Source: Calcarisporiella thermophila CBS 279.70 (taxonomy: Eukaryota > Calcarisporiellomycota). Taken from it: 64,000 nucleotides of DNA. A program made the translations under genes and the position numbers. The stretch lies in the NCBI RefSeq assembly GCF_041956535.1, contig NW_027192206.1:98012-162011 (forward strand). Reading direction: 5' to 3'. Position 1 is the stretch's first letter. Each line of letters starts with the position of its first letter. A model generated the notes under the pieces. It was given only the letters and a program-made list of their open reading frames with translations, had not been told where the DNA came from and did no database searches. Below, one piece after another: positions 35,140 to 46,329 of this stretch.

Positions 35140-35725
35140 CTGTTAATAAGCCAAAGCTCTACAACTCTGTCATTGTAGCCCAATTCGCCCGCCCTTTCTT
35201 ATCTCATCTGCGTGAAAAGGGCGACCTCCAATAAAAACAAATAGCGGCAAAATCAAAATAATCAAGGATCAACCATGACATAATCAAATACTGAGGATAT
35301 ATTGAAGCTAGTGTTAACTATTCTGGGCAATTTTAGTGTTAACATTCTTGGCAAAGGTAAAATATAAGTTATAACGAAAAATTTCGCAAGACCACTGGGG
35401 AGAGCGAAGGGAGTATTTACATTAGGAGAGAAATAGTGGGGGGAGGGTTAGACCCCGTATGGATATAAGTTGATGTATGTATATACATAAATCACCATTC
35501 CATATAATTCTGCTTACCACACGAAATCCTCTTTCGATTTTATGCAATCCAAAGAAAAAAAATACCCGGCTACCAGCTCTGGTTTATATGGAAATTTAGG
35601 AAAATTTCTCCCTTAACGATGGATAATTACAGAGGTTGGTTTTGTTTGCTTAATCCCCGCACAATGCTCTAAATACCCCGCCAGCTCGTCTTCCTCGATG
35701 CTTTGTCGCTTGTTCCACACAAACA

Positions 35726-35917
35726 ATGGGGAAAACCCTCAAGGCTAAGTTTCAATCCACTATCAAGTTCTTCAAAGTTGCAAAATATACCAAGCGTCGT
35801 GCCCATCACAACCCGCCCTCGAATCTGTCTACGTGGATTGGGCCAACGATGAGGCAGAATAAAGTGGCCTCCGTCATTCGAAGTAGTGAGGTCTACAACG
35901 CGATTCCAAGCTACTAG
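35726..35917 (+). CDS. Small basic protein, unknown
   Basis: A 63-codon frame from ATG in good context (CAAACAATGG). The product MGKTLKAKFQSTIKFFKVAK continues YTKRRAHHNPPSNLSTWIG and ends in VIRSSEVYNAIPSY. The first 25 residues are Lys-rich and amphipathic. No signal peptide, no recognised family, no visible introns. It is isolated in AT-rich DNA, so it may be a real orphan gene or chance. Confidence 0.3.
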   Translation: MGKTLKAKFQSTIKFFKVAKYTKRRAHHNPPSNLSTWIGPTMRQNKVASVIRSSEVYNAIPSY

Positions 35918-36365
35918 TATGCTACCTGTTTCTTGCATTATTGCTGCATTTATGTCTGCAGTGGGCGCGTATAGATAAACGCGTGCAGTTTTTAATTTCT
36001 GCCTTAGCCTCTAGGTTATCCAGCTCTATCGATCTCACAACCAGTTACGAGGTGAACATGTGGTAACTTTAGAGCTTTCATGGGATAGATTCTGCCAAAG
36101 TGTGGACTTATCCTTACTCTCTGGAGCTATAGTGTTGTAATATAAAAAATTTGATTTCGAAAATAAACGCGTCATATCTTCTGATGAAGCGGAAGAGATG
36201 CTCATTCCACGTTAGGAATCCTTTAAATTGAATCAAATTACTATGCAATTACAGTGTGAATAGTTAAAATAAAAATATAGAAAGAAGGAGAGGGGAGGGG
36301 GAGGGGGATAGGATGGGATGGGGAAGGGAAAGTAGTGAGATTGGATCTCCTCTTAAGGAAATGTG

Positions 36366-37737
36366 TTATAACTCAATGGCTAGCATGCCTCCACGTTTGT
36401 CTTTGGAGCAGTCGGCATAGTAGAACCCTTCGCGCTCCAACCACTCTTCCACAGCGGGCAACAGTCTGGCTCGCCCCCCGCTTGAATGGTGCCCAGTGCC
36501 TGTCACCACATAGAGAATACCCTTATGCTTTTCCTTCAGGACCAACTCTGTAACCCTCTCCTCCAACACTTCAATGGCCTCTGAGACATGCAGCCCATGC
36601 AGGTCCAAAAACACCCGTTCTGAATTCCGCTGCTCGAAGATCATGCGCGAGGCTCTGCGATGGGCCTCCTTCATATCTTGATTCGCACGGTGGCCTTCAA
36701 GCGAGAGGGCGCGTGCCTTGGCGCCGTCGCCGCGTTGATATGCCGCGGCAGCCTGCTCAAAATAGCGGTTGCGGAGACGGGCGAATCGCCTAGCTTCGCC
36801 CCGGGCGTCCTGGTAGGCGTGGGACACCGCCGTCCCCGTTTCTAACCAGGGGAGCTCCTCTGGTGTGAGAGCGAGCTGCTTCAAAGTACGACGTTTGCTT
36901 GAAGGGATACGGCGCGCAAGTCCTTCAGAAGGTTTGCCCGCAGTAGGTGATTTCTTAGCAACGTTGGCAAATGGAACCGAGGGCGGAATGGGGCGGAACA
37001 GCTCCTCGAGACGGATGGGGGGGCGTTTAGGCGATTTGGACTTGGTGGGTGAGGCAAGGGATGGGAATTCTTCTTCGAGTATCTTGGTGACATTCTTATT
37101 GTCTTTATTTGTATCATTCAGGTATACTGCCGAGAGGCGATCGGCCACACTTGATACGTCGACATCGTGTCTGAACTGGCAGTCGTCCCCCTTCAAGCAT
37201 GTATCGCGCAGCCTTGAAATTAATGGTAAGAGAGGTTGAGCATGCGAATGTTGGAATCCAGGGTAGAGAAAAGGAGGGAAAAGCTCACCAGAACTTGCAC
37301 ACCTGCGCATCAAAGTCATGTCGAAACATGCAATCCTTCCTATAGCAACCGCCTTCCAGGAAATGCCTGCATACTTGCGGACGTTTCTCGATCCTCTCCA
37401 CTTCGTCTTTGGGTCGCTCCTCCACCGGCAAATATAAGAGGGCGCTTAGAGTTTTCTCAAGATCGTATCCATTCGTTTCAAATGCCGCCTCGAGATCTTG
37501 AAGTGAATGGTCCACAAAAACGGATTGCAACATGTCCAGAGGCGTCATCGTGTCTTCGTAGACGGTATATATGGCTTGGTCATCTTCGAATGGGGCGGTG
37601 GTAGAAAACGGGTTGAACGGATCCAGCTCAGGATCTATCCTTGCTGAATGATTTGGGAGAGCGGGGGAGGGCGGATCGGCGAACTTGGGAACGAACGCCT
37701 TAGCCATCGGGTTCAGTTTGGCAAGATCCTTTGACAT
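36366..37737 (-). CDS. PAM2-CUE-CCCH-Smr protein (mRNA surveillance endonuclease-like)
   Basis: Exons complement(36366..37212, 37289..37737) give 431 aa. In order: a PAM2-like motif at residues about 7-18 (LNPMAKAFVPKF), which in known proteins binds the MLLE domain of poly(A)-binding protein; a CUE-like helical segment at about 60-100 (PLDMLQSVFVDHSLQDLEAA); two CCCH zinc fingers (CRHFLEGGCYRKDCMFRHDF and CLKGDDCQFRHDV), the second completed across the splice site; a DUF1771 helix (YQDARGEARRFARLRNRYFE); and a C-terminal Smr domain (FLDLHGLHVSEAIEVLEERV, VVTGTGHHSSGGRARLLPAV). Smr domains with LDLHG and TGxGxHS motifs occur in the no-go-decay nucleases Cue2/NONU-1 and in N4BP2. The first in-frame ATG is 37737. 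RNA-cleaving activity is inferred, not shown. Confidence 0.85.
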
Positions 37738-38033
37738 GGCTGCCAATGGTAAGCTGCTCCAACTGTGAGTAAGCTTGGATTAAGGTGTATTAATGTTTAT
37801 GGCTAGAAAAAAAAACGAAATGAAATAACTACAATATTATTATTAAATAATTGGACTGAATAACTATTCATGACAATACGTTATAAAAATCCCCCACTAA
37901 GTAGATCCTGAACCAAGCCATACTATTAAACTACGGATTTAATTTTGAAATAAAGCTCGAAATTTCAGTGTTCACGAGTTTATATCCAAAATTTCCTCTA
38001 TATTCTTATATTTGTTTGAGAATTGTATGTAGT

Positions 38034-39140
38034 ATGCGGCTCTATTGCGTGATCAAACCTGGAAACAGCTTTTCTGACCTTTTTAGCATCAATATTGATG
38101 AATCCGATAACATCTTCGAGCTTAGGGAGAAGAGAACTATTGAAAAGAACCTATTAAGAAACTATGATTCACCTGAAATAATCCTGTGGAAGATCGATGT
38201 ACCTTGTGAATATTTTCGGAGATCCTATGAAAACAAGGAAAATATAAGCAAACAAAAACTCTCGCTTCTAGCTGAAATCTGCCAATATTTCCCAGGACCA
38301 AGAAAGAAACATATACATGTGTTAGCTGAATTACCCAAAGGTATACCAATATATATATATATTTTTATTATTTCTATAGGCCTGGTTAGCTTCTTTTCGA
38401 CTTATCCTTAGTGCTTAAGCCATTGGTTTTTGAATCCCTCTATATTGTACTAATTAGTTGACATGCTAAATCCACCCAGACTTGAAATACAGGAGGCTTT
38501 TCCTAACGGTACTCGTTAATAGTTAATTAATCATCAGGGTTTTATTCTATTGAATTTTTCATACTTTCCTTTATTAGGCTTACCATATATGCCACCAAAT
38601 CCTTTTCTTCTTCACTAGCGGGCGAAATAGGTATATCAACTCGAACTTTCATTGCATAACATCTTGCCTTTCGAGTTATTAGATCAATATGCGCACTTTT
38701 GCAAAGGCGAAATCGACAAAACAACTATGCCGCTTTATTGTTTTCTCGATGGAGCCGGCACAGGAAAATCTCGAAATGCCACCGAATTTCACAAGACGCT
38801 ACCAACATGTTTACCAGCAGAGGCATTGGAGCTGAAAAATAGGCCTGAAAATGCTTGGGTATTTCACATCAGTTTGGAAAATGGCACCAGCTACAACGAT
38901 GGGATAGAAAGAAATGCATATCGTGTCATCGGTTCATGAATGTTGCTTCAACTTCTCCCCGAGGAGCATTTGGCGGATATAACTTCGACTTATGCGCCAC
39001 CTAGTCCTGAAGAAGTTATCCAACTGAATGCTCGGCATGAGAACCGAGAATGGAAGAACGTGACGACAGAATATTTAAATGTTCAATTACAAACAAGAAT
39101 CTGTACATGGCAAACAAGCTTAGCAAAACAAATACCATAG
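38034..39140 (+). pseudogene. Decayed Crinkler (CRN) effector-like gene
   Basis: The first exon (38034..38340) encodes a CRN-type ubiquitin-like header: MRLYCVIKPGNSFSDLFSIN, IFELREKRTIEKN, PEIILWKIDVP, then LSLLAEICQYFPGPRKKHIHVLAELPK. This matches the family pattern (FSV.ID...LWKV...LS..FP.PPK..IHVIVQ.P). About 290 nt downstream, 38631..39140 continues with LPFELLDQYAHFC and a P-loop FLDGAGTGKSRNATEF, as in the CRN/RHS NTPase, through NAWVFHISLENG. TGA at 38937-38939 then interrupts RVIGS|MLLQLLPEEHLADI in the same frame. The header donor (phase 1) does not match the phase of the best acceptor (AATAG|GTATAT). Stop plus phase clash point to a pseudogene; no full toxin/nuclease domain is seen downstream. 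Confidence 0.65.
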
Positions 39141-40675
39141 CATTGTGCCAAATATACATTGATAGTTTAAACGAAACCTTTTCTTGATAATACCTCTCTC
39201 AACAAGACATTTCGTTTTTCTTTGCCCAAAATACGAGTCTTTCTATCATTGTTCCTACTATAAGTAAGTGCCCTATGTAAAGTAAGAAAAAGCCGAAATC
39301 CCAACTAGTATAGTCGTCTACATCCGCATCCTCAAGTTGAATCAAATGCAACACGATAAGAATTTCTAAAGCCTCTCTTTCCGAGAGTGATGCCATGACC
39401 ATGGATTAATACATGTCAAATCGTTTTGAAAATTTACTGCGAACAAAAAGCAATACGGAAATACGCCAATACAAGAGTAAATGACTCTCGAGATGGGAAA
39501 AATTAACGATACATGATTGGTTGAGGTTTTGTAATCGCCAAGAGCACTTTAAATAAGCGTAAATTAGTTCATTATGCTGCTCGAATTTAGAAAATATCTC
39601 CCTTGCCTCGTAGTTTTGTAGTCAAACTACGGTTTGGACCTTTTTATTGAGAGTTTCAGTTCAACTTCGAATGCCATCATCGGTTAAAAGAATACTCTAT
39701 GCATCAACGCGCAAAAAATAACTCAATGATCTTATAGTATGTAAAGATTGTATATACAACAAATCAATAATGCAACGAAAAAAGATTTTCTGCTCTCCTC
39801 TTTGTTTCACACGGTGGTGCCTCCTATTATCCCTTAGTGCCTCCAGAAAACCGCTGGCATCAACATCCATCGGATACAGTCGGTGATCAATAACGATTTT
39901 GGGTTCTAGTACGGAGGCTGGTAAAGGCAAAGTCCTTTGACCAATCTCAATGAGATAAGTAGAGAATTTTCTAGTAACGGCAGCTTATGATACTACCGAG
40001 AGCAATACCATACACAATCCTATAGTTACTCCAGTCACCACGAGCAACGCCTACGCCGCATCCAGACCGAGGTAAACAACGCCATCAAGCCCGTAGGCAC
40101 CAGTGCCTCGGCGGTATTCACAAGTTCTATTGCGGGAAACCTCTCCCCTCTGAGGGCAGTCTACAAGTAGAGTCGCAAGAAAACCAAGCTGAGCGCGGCT
40201 CCAGCTACAATGTTCATACTCTGTCCAACAAATGTTGGCAATGTTTGGAGAGCACGCCCAATATGATCCTCCTCTCACACAAAAATATGCTAAGGAAAAC
40301 TCGAGGAGAATCTGCCGTCCATCGTCGGCCAAACCTGCCAGCCGATGAGTGCAACATCACCCGACACCAGCAAGTAAAGGATCCCGGAGCCTTCATTATT
40401 AAATATAAACATGGATACCACGAGGAAGGCGAACCGGAGAAGGCCCCTTTATTGTTTAAGTGGATCCTATCTGAAAACAGGACAGGTTCATTTTCCATCC
40501 CCTTAGCCTTTCATACATTAACTTTATTTTAATTTAACATTTTGTGTCTATTATGCATGTGTTATATGTTTTCCCAGGTGTTTCCATAAAACGACGGCAA
40601 TGATGATAGAGGTTTATTTTAAAATCTCTGATATTCGACACTGAAAAACGCGAAATGGGCCGCCTTTGTCTTCTA
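39141..40675. other. AT-rich region with unassigned fragments
   Basis: Scattered protein-like stretches without clear start or splice structure. Minus 39199-39402 reads MASLSEREALEILIVLHLIQ and then a hydrophobic tail. Minus 39697-39990 contains KFSTYLIEIGQRTLPLPASV and LEPKIVIDHRLYPMDV. Plus about 40050-40532 contains HQCLGGIHKFYCGKPLPSEG and VKDPGAFIIKYKHGYHEEGE. They may be remnants of mobile or multi-copy genes near the Crinkler relic. None was assigned to a family. Confidence 0.3.
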
Positions 40676-41686
40676 TTAGAAAAACTGAAAAATGTCTATA
40701 TCCAAGCCCACTGCGTTCAGATGGTCCATCGCATTCAACTTGTAGAGTGGCACGCCTCGACTGCAAAATTTGTCCTCTGCCTCGTTGCAAGTGTAGGTAC
40801 CGTTCTTGTCTCCACTTGTCCAAACTTCATGGCCTCTAGCCTACCAATCAAAGCATATCGATTAGTCTAACCATCTTCTTGGACCACTAAAGAAGCAAGC
40901 CAAAGCAGCCCCATTCTTCCTGGGATTTACCCTAAAGCCTAACGCGTGAGGCATAAGATGCACCTCGAAATCATAGCGGTAGACGTACCGCTTGGTGGTA
41001 AGGTTCATCTGCTCCAGGTACTGAACAAATTTTTGGTTCCCAATACGCATCTCTCCAAATGTAACAAGCACGATCTGGTCGGAGGGGATGTTGGTTTTGG
41101 TCACCAGCTCGGCCGCCATCAGGATGGCAAATGCAGCGCCCAGACTATGGCCAATGACTTCCACCTTATAGTCCGGGTGCGCTTCAAAGACGGTCTGGAT
41201 ATACTCCAAGGTATTCGCTTGCAACCGCATAAAGGCTTCGTACACCTTTTTGAGGACGCGGGCCCCGGACACAAAGTCCGGGTTATACGCGACGGTATGA
41301 TAGCCATGCTTTATTTTCTTGGCAATGGGCGAGACCGCACCTCGATAGGATAGCACAAAAGCGCACCGCGCATCGTCTCTTGCAATATACATGTAAGTAT
41401 CGTCGTGTGGGGCTCGGGCGGTGGCCAGGACGGTGACCTGTGGGAATTCGTCACTGTAGACGGCGCATTGAAGCTCACCTGGCTTGAAGGGACATTGGGC
41501 CATCGCTGCAAGTTTGGCGTATTGTTTCAACCCGTAGAGCTGCATGTCGTTGAGCCTATAGTGATCGGGATATCTAGGAATGGAACATAGGCTGTCGTAG
41601 AGAGGGTTGCGGCATTCCGTCCCTCCGTAGACGCGGATGAATAAGTAGGAGAGAAAGCATAGACCTATCCATCCCCATTGAACCAT
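40676..41686 (-). CDS. Secreted class 3 lipase
   Basis: Exons complement(40676..40833, 40885..41686) give 319 aa. Signal peptide or anchor MVQWGWIGLCFLSYLFIRVY, then a mature domain with ARDDARCAFVLSYRGA (the oxyanion-region strand), VEVIGHSLGAAFAILMAAEL with the nucleophile elbow GHSLG, and IVLVTFGEMRIGNQKFVQYL, where the catalytic Asp region would follow. The expected D-x-V/I-P-x-L-P stretch reads RYDFEVHLMPHALGF, so the acid and loop differ from classical members. The short last exon adds GHEVWTSGDKNGTYTCNEAE, matching the usual H-x-G-x-E-V/I-W end of the fold, and further Cys. Splice sites of the single 51-nt intron are weak (donor GTCCAA) and chosen to preserve FSGHEVW. Acts extracellularly on acylglycerols or other esters. 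Confidence 0.82.
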
Positions 41687-42741
41687 TGGTTGGTGGGGAA
41701 AGAGCTGCAAACCGCCAAAACGGATTCCCAATTTTTAAAGACTTTGGGCAAAATTAGAAGGTCCTAGTAGAGCATAGATAGTAATAAATAGAGTGTAATG
41801 GGTCGGAACTTTTTTTAATTAATTTCCAAGTTGGGCATCGATTTGAACAACCAAATAAATTAAGCTAACAACAATGACCATTCATTCTTTACAGGGATTC
41901 TAATCAAATAGACTCGCCAGGGTATATCTAGATGGATTAGGCTTGTTTAATTTTCATCCCCCCCCCCCCTGGAGTCAGGATGGAACACAGTCGCTTATTT
42001 GGTCAACTCTGTGGTCACCATGTTATGTACTACAAGAGTTAAAACTAGAAAAGCAGGATGAACAATATGCCCATATTACTCCCCCCCATGAAATACTTAC
42101 TATTGGCCAACTTGTGATGCCTCTCGAAGCAGGAGCAGGCAACATTACTCTTATCAATTTAAGTCGAATGAAGCTGGAACTTGAGGGAAAGAGCATGCTC
42201 ACTTGGAGACTCACCCGCTATTATCCCCCCTCTCTTCTCTCCTTCTAACCTTCCCCAAAGGAATTATGAACTCTTCCAAATCTAGTTTGCTAGGTCGTTT
42301 TGATCAGCAAAAGGAGTGGCTCCTCAATCCTTTATTTGTCCTCCCTCTTTTAGCTTTTTGCGTTTGGTTCAACGTCGGAAACGTGAGTGTTTGTGCCATC
42401 CCGCTTGACTTGCATTGCACCAAAGTAAGACGACAGTTCAACAGGAGCCGAGACATGTGTTAGCCTTTTGAAATGCAAGTGGGCACAAAAGAAGCGTCCT
42501 CTATCTGTGTTAAGACACTGTTTGTTTTATAGACCCTTTTAAAATTCAATTTTTAAAAAAAAGTCATCAAGTGAGAACAAAATCAAAGCAAATCATTTAA
42601 GAAAAGAATAATACAGTCCGAGTGGGGAACATTTAGAAAAAAAAAAAAAATAAGAATCCTGTCCCTCTCGATTAAAAAAAAAGGTAAACACAAAATAAAC
42701 AATCCCACCATGGCAAGAAATAGTTTGAGCATCCGCCAGCG
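41687..42741. other. Intergenic with a weak membrane-like ORF
   Basis: A plus-strand frame at about 42266-42460 reads MNSSKSSLLGRFDQQKEWLL followed by a hydrophobic helix (NPLFVLPLLAFCVWFNVGN) and a GTGAGT just after it. It could be a first exon, but no partner was found downstream. Otherwise C-run at 41958-41967, A-runs at about 42550 and 42640. No firm gene. Confidence 0.35.
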
Positions 42742-44146
42742 TTAAATTCCACCTGCAGCCGCGATGGCAGCCTCCTCTTCTGGTGTCAAGCCGGTGGATG
42801 ACTCCGAGGGTAGGAGTGAGGTCACGAACGTGACCAGGAGGCGCTCGAGACTACCCCAGAAACCGTGACGCTGAGAACTGTGATCCGGCACAGATGATGA
42901 CGGGGGCTGCTGCGGTGAGGGTGCCTGTTGCGGCTGGAATTGCGAGGCGCCATGGGATTGGGTTGCTTGGGCGTGGGAGCCAGAAGGGACCCGCCGTACC
43001 ACCACTCGCAACTGCCCAGTTTGATAACTAGAAAGCAAATAAGCACAGGTGAGGATCAGAGCCGATGAAAAGGACAGGTCTATATCCACTTACAGCCAGA
43101 ATAATAATGCCGCCAAGTGCATCAGAAGAGCACGCTCTAGCGATAGATTTTGTGTGAAGAGGAAAAGGAAAAATGCCAGCTTAATAGCAAGCCATGCAGC
43201 CATGATAGAGCGCTCGCTTTGGCGCTGTCTCTGCTGAGAAAACGACTGTGGAGACGATGGTTGAAGTTGCGGCGATCGCGACTGCTGTTGGGAATACTGC
43301 TGCAGGATGAGCGGATTCTGCACCAAAGAGGGAATGGGTTGGGAGGACATTGGCATTCCATAACTCGCGTAGCCGTTTAGTGTGGATAATGGGGTGGACG
43401 AGGGGGCAGGGTGTGACAGATAGGACACATGAACCTGCACAAGTTGAAGTGCTCCATTGACCAGCACCCATTGAAACGGAGAGCCGATAGGTATCACGCT
43501 TGGTGGCGATGGATGGGGAGGGTTCTCGGGCTGTGCATGAGAGGATGTTGATTGCGATGACTCAACGGAAGATGTGGATAGATTAGCCGATGAGGAGTGG
43601 GATTGATTTTCAGAGGCTGCCGATGCTGGCAGAGTAGTCTCTCTCGTAGATCTGGAGGGAGATACGGAGCGGTGGCGAAGTTCGGAGGCAGGTTGGGCAG
43701 GCGGTGTGGAGGATGAGGAGGTGGAGATGGAAGTGTTGGCGGATATAGGAGTTGAGCTCGATGCTGTGGTTATAGAATTTTTGACGACTAAATGGAAGGT
43801 TTGTGCAATGGTGTCCGACTACAGGGAAGGAGCCAAAAGTCAGCATCCATTGGACACCCTGGGAGATAAGGTGTATTAGAGTACTCACCCCGATCAGATC
43901 TTTTAATCGCTGCATGTCTTCAAGCACCTTTCCTTTGAAGATCAGGCGTTGATCGACTGGGGACGGACGGGCCGGGTGAGATTGGCAGAGCACTTGTTTT
44001 AGATCAATGACTTGGCTCTCTACGGGAATCGTGACATCGAGGTGCTTGTCGAGCGTAGGAGAGCACACTTTGATGGTGTAGGCGCACGGGGCAGCCGGAG
44101 AGGAGGGAGAGGGGGAGGGAGAGGAGGAGCCTGGAGTGCTTTCCAT
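42742..44146 (-). CDS. Herp/Usa1-like ubiquitin-domain ER membrane protein
   Basis: Exons complement(42742..43027, 43094..43818, 43889..44146) give 422 aa. After a Ser/Pro-rich start, a ubiquitin-like domain at about 22-105 (YTIKVCSPTLDKHLDVTIPV, DQRLIFKGKVLEDMQRLKDL, SDTIAQTFHLVVKN). A long Ser/Pro/Gln-rich linker follows, then a hydrophobic hairpin (AAWLAIKLAFFLFLFTQNLS and LLMHLAALLFWLYQTGQL) and a cytosolic tail. UBL, linker and paired helices are the plan of HERPUD1 and yeast Usa1, which scaffold the Hrd1 ER-degradation complex with the helical hairpin in the ER membrane. Sequence similarity outside the UBL is low, so assignment rests on architecture. All phases close. Confidence 0.75.
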
Positions 44147-44455
44147 GGTTAATTTGAGTGTGATAGGAAGGAAAAGAGTGGGGGAGACTGCAAGTTCGGA
44201 AGATGGCGGTTTAGCCCTCCTTAGTCATTGAGAAAGATGGCAAAATACGATTGGAAGAGTTTTCGTCATCAGAATTCTGATCCATATGTCAAAAAAGTCC
44301 GAGTTCTAGTAGATTCCGTGGAATATTATTGAGTTTGAATGAAGAAGGGATGGATCATATCCAAAAATGAACTGTATTAGCTAAAAGTATGAAGTGTTGA
44401 TTATGTACAAAAGTCAAATGCTATCCATTGCAGAGTTGTCTACGGTTTTTGGGGT
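44147..44455. other. Intergenic
   Basis: Upstream region of the minus-strand Herp-like gene and downstream of nothing else on plus. Short AT-rich stretch, no ORF or motif seen. Confidence 0.6.
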
Positions 44456-45281
44456 CTATCTACGGCCCGCAATCAGGATGGCCCCCAAAACATCCCATAT
44501 CAACATGATCAAAAACACCAAGAATGCCAGCACCGCAAAGAAGTAGGCGGTATTATAGAAGTCGCAGTATCCTGAGTGGGCTCCGGGGGGACATGGGTAC
44601 AGGGACAGACGAGTGATGACGACCGCAATCCATAGGCCCGCCATGAGGAAATCGATGAGCACAAGCACGACACGTGGGAGCTTACGTCGGTTAGTCAGAA
44701 AGCGGAGGATGTAGTGAAGGATAAAGAAGAGTCCGACCAAGATGGAGATGGCCCCAAGGGCATACATGAAATAGACAAAGGAAGGATTATCGAAAGGGAT
44801 GTTTTCATGCGAGTACTAGCAGAGAAATGAAAAGCAGAAAATGAAATTAGCGACCATCTATTCCCATGATCAATCCATGCAACGCGGTAGTTACAGGGAC
44901 AGCCCCAATGATGAACCCGAGCTCACCCACGCTTGCCATCAGCCCGATGAGCCGCATTGCAAATCGCGCCTTTGATGGCCGATTCCAGCTCTTTGCCAAG
45001 TTGGTGTCCTCAGGAACCATGGCCGAATAATGGGGGCAGCCGTCTTCCATCGTGGGCGATGACGGGATCGATGCAGGCTTCGCGGCAGCTGGTGGCGGCG
45101 GTAGGGCGGTAACGGATGAGTTGGGCATCCCCTCATTAGAGTGGGGATCGGATGGGATGCCTTGGCTGGGGGTGGCCATAGGGTTGTGCGCCGGCTGGGC
45201 CCATGCATTTTCCGCGTACACCATGGGCTCCTGCTTCTCGGGCTTCGGCTTCTTCAATCTTGCTAAAGGGTTAAAAGGCAT
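44456..45281 (-). CDS. MARVEL-like four-helix membrane protein
   Basis: Exons complement(44456..44815, 44895..45281) give 248 aa. Residues 1-100 are a Pro/Ala/Ser-rich cytosolic tail (MPFNPLARLKKPKPEKQEPM onward). Four hydrophobic segments follow: MRLIGLMASVGELGFIIGAV, FMYALGAISILVGLFFILHY, VVLVLIDFLMAGLWIAVVIT, and AYFFAVLAFLVFLIMLIWDV. Between TM3 and TM4 a lumenal loop holds two Cys (YPCPPGAHSGYCDFY), as is common in MARVEL/Nce102-type proteins of plasma-membrane domains. The donor (GTAACT after GAVP) was chosen because it is the only one in phase with YSHENIPFDNPSF. Function inferred from topology only. Confidence 0.72.
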
Positions 45282-46329
45282 TGTGCAAGGCAACCTCGAA
45301 GCTGGAGATGAGGAGGAGGGGAAGGGGAGACGCAGATGGGCGGATTTGGCGAAAGTCTTGATAGCTAGGAATTTTTGGGCGTTTTCGAATGGGACGTCAT
45401 ATGCCCATCAAAATAAGACCCTGAATTCCACGATTTAAGATTCGGCCCCTAGGAAACCTAAAAACCCTCGCAAACCACAAGGGCCAGTGAGTGCGACGCA
45501 GATTGGGCCGGTGATGAGATAACAGCGGCGGAGTTGCGCGCGAACTCTACGAGGAGTCAGACCTCTCCTCTCTCCTCTCGCCGCCCTCGGATGCCTCAAT
45601 CTGATCTATTGTGTTTCAAACCATTGCGTAGGTGGAGATCGGGGAGAAGATGCCAAGTCGCTCTGGTAGGCGCGTGTTTGCGACCCCTGTTTGCGGCCGG
45701 CTTCTGCCCGCAGCGGATGCAGCTGGCCCTGTTAAGCTTGCTTTGCATCCAGGCGGTGTTCTCCGGGGGAGGAGGAGTCGTTGTTTGTTATTCCCGCGAA
45801 TAAAGCAGTCTTTCCTCAGCTTTTGGCTGGGCTCTCCAAAATGCAAGCGAGAAACCTGTGGAGGCTTATCCAACTATCCCCCCCCTAGGCTTCGCGCTTG
45901 AGATGGCCGAGATGGGTTATGCGCTGAGCGCTTGCCCCCGCCGTTGGTGCGGTTTAATGGAGGGCGGTGTGGGCCGCATCCGCCGAATGAAACTTCGCTT
46001 GTTGACATCTCGCGATCTCATCATCTCGTGAGCCTTGAAAAACTTTTGCCGTTTAATCAGCCCATGACATCATGGTCTTCCCTATTGTATAGGAGTTATG
46101 TCACTCCAATTCCACAAACATCGAATTGCATTTCAGCGTATTTGGTCTGGGAGCAGCGCGGGGCACTGCAAATTATTTTCTTTTCTTTTGAGTTTTTTTT
46201 TTTTCCTTTCACTTCATCGTTGGTTTTAGCTCTCCAATGGTGATGGGAATTATTTTTCTTAGCTCCGGCCTCTGAGCATTCTGTTTCTTGTTTCTTCCCT
46301 GTCTCTTGTCTTAATTCACTACTGACGCC
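45282..46329. other. Divergent intergenic (MARVEL-like / C2H2 factor)
   Basis: Shared upstream DNA of a minus-strand and a plus-strand gene. GC-rich to about 45960, then a T-rich leader near 46175-46220 before the C2H2 ATG at 46330. No coding feature seen. Confidence 0.55.

Larger units (their letters stand above)
34548..36365. other. AT-rich intergenic with two weak ORFs
   Basis: Mostly AT-rich non-coding DNA. Two possible coding fragments (34889-35139 minus and 35726-35917 plus) are listed separately. A G-rich, purine-only tract lies at about 36284-36330, downstream of the Smr gene stop. Nothing else seen. Confidence 0.5.

Noticed and set aside
39697-39990. Helitron/Pif1 helicase fragment
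   Set aside because: Only a short F..YL..IG-like resemblance; no helicase motifs such as Walker A or B, so not listed as a mobile element.
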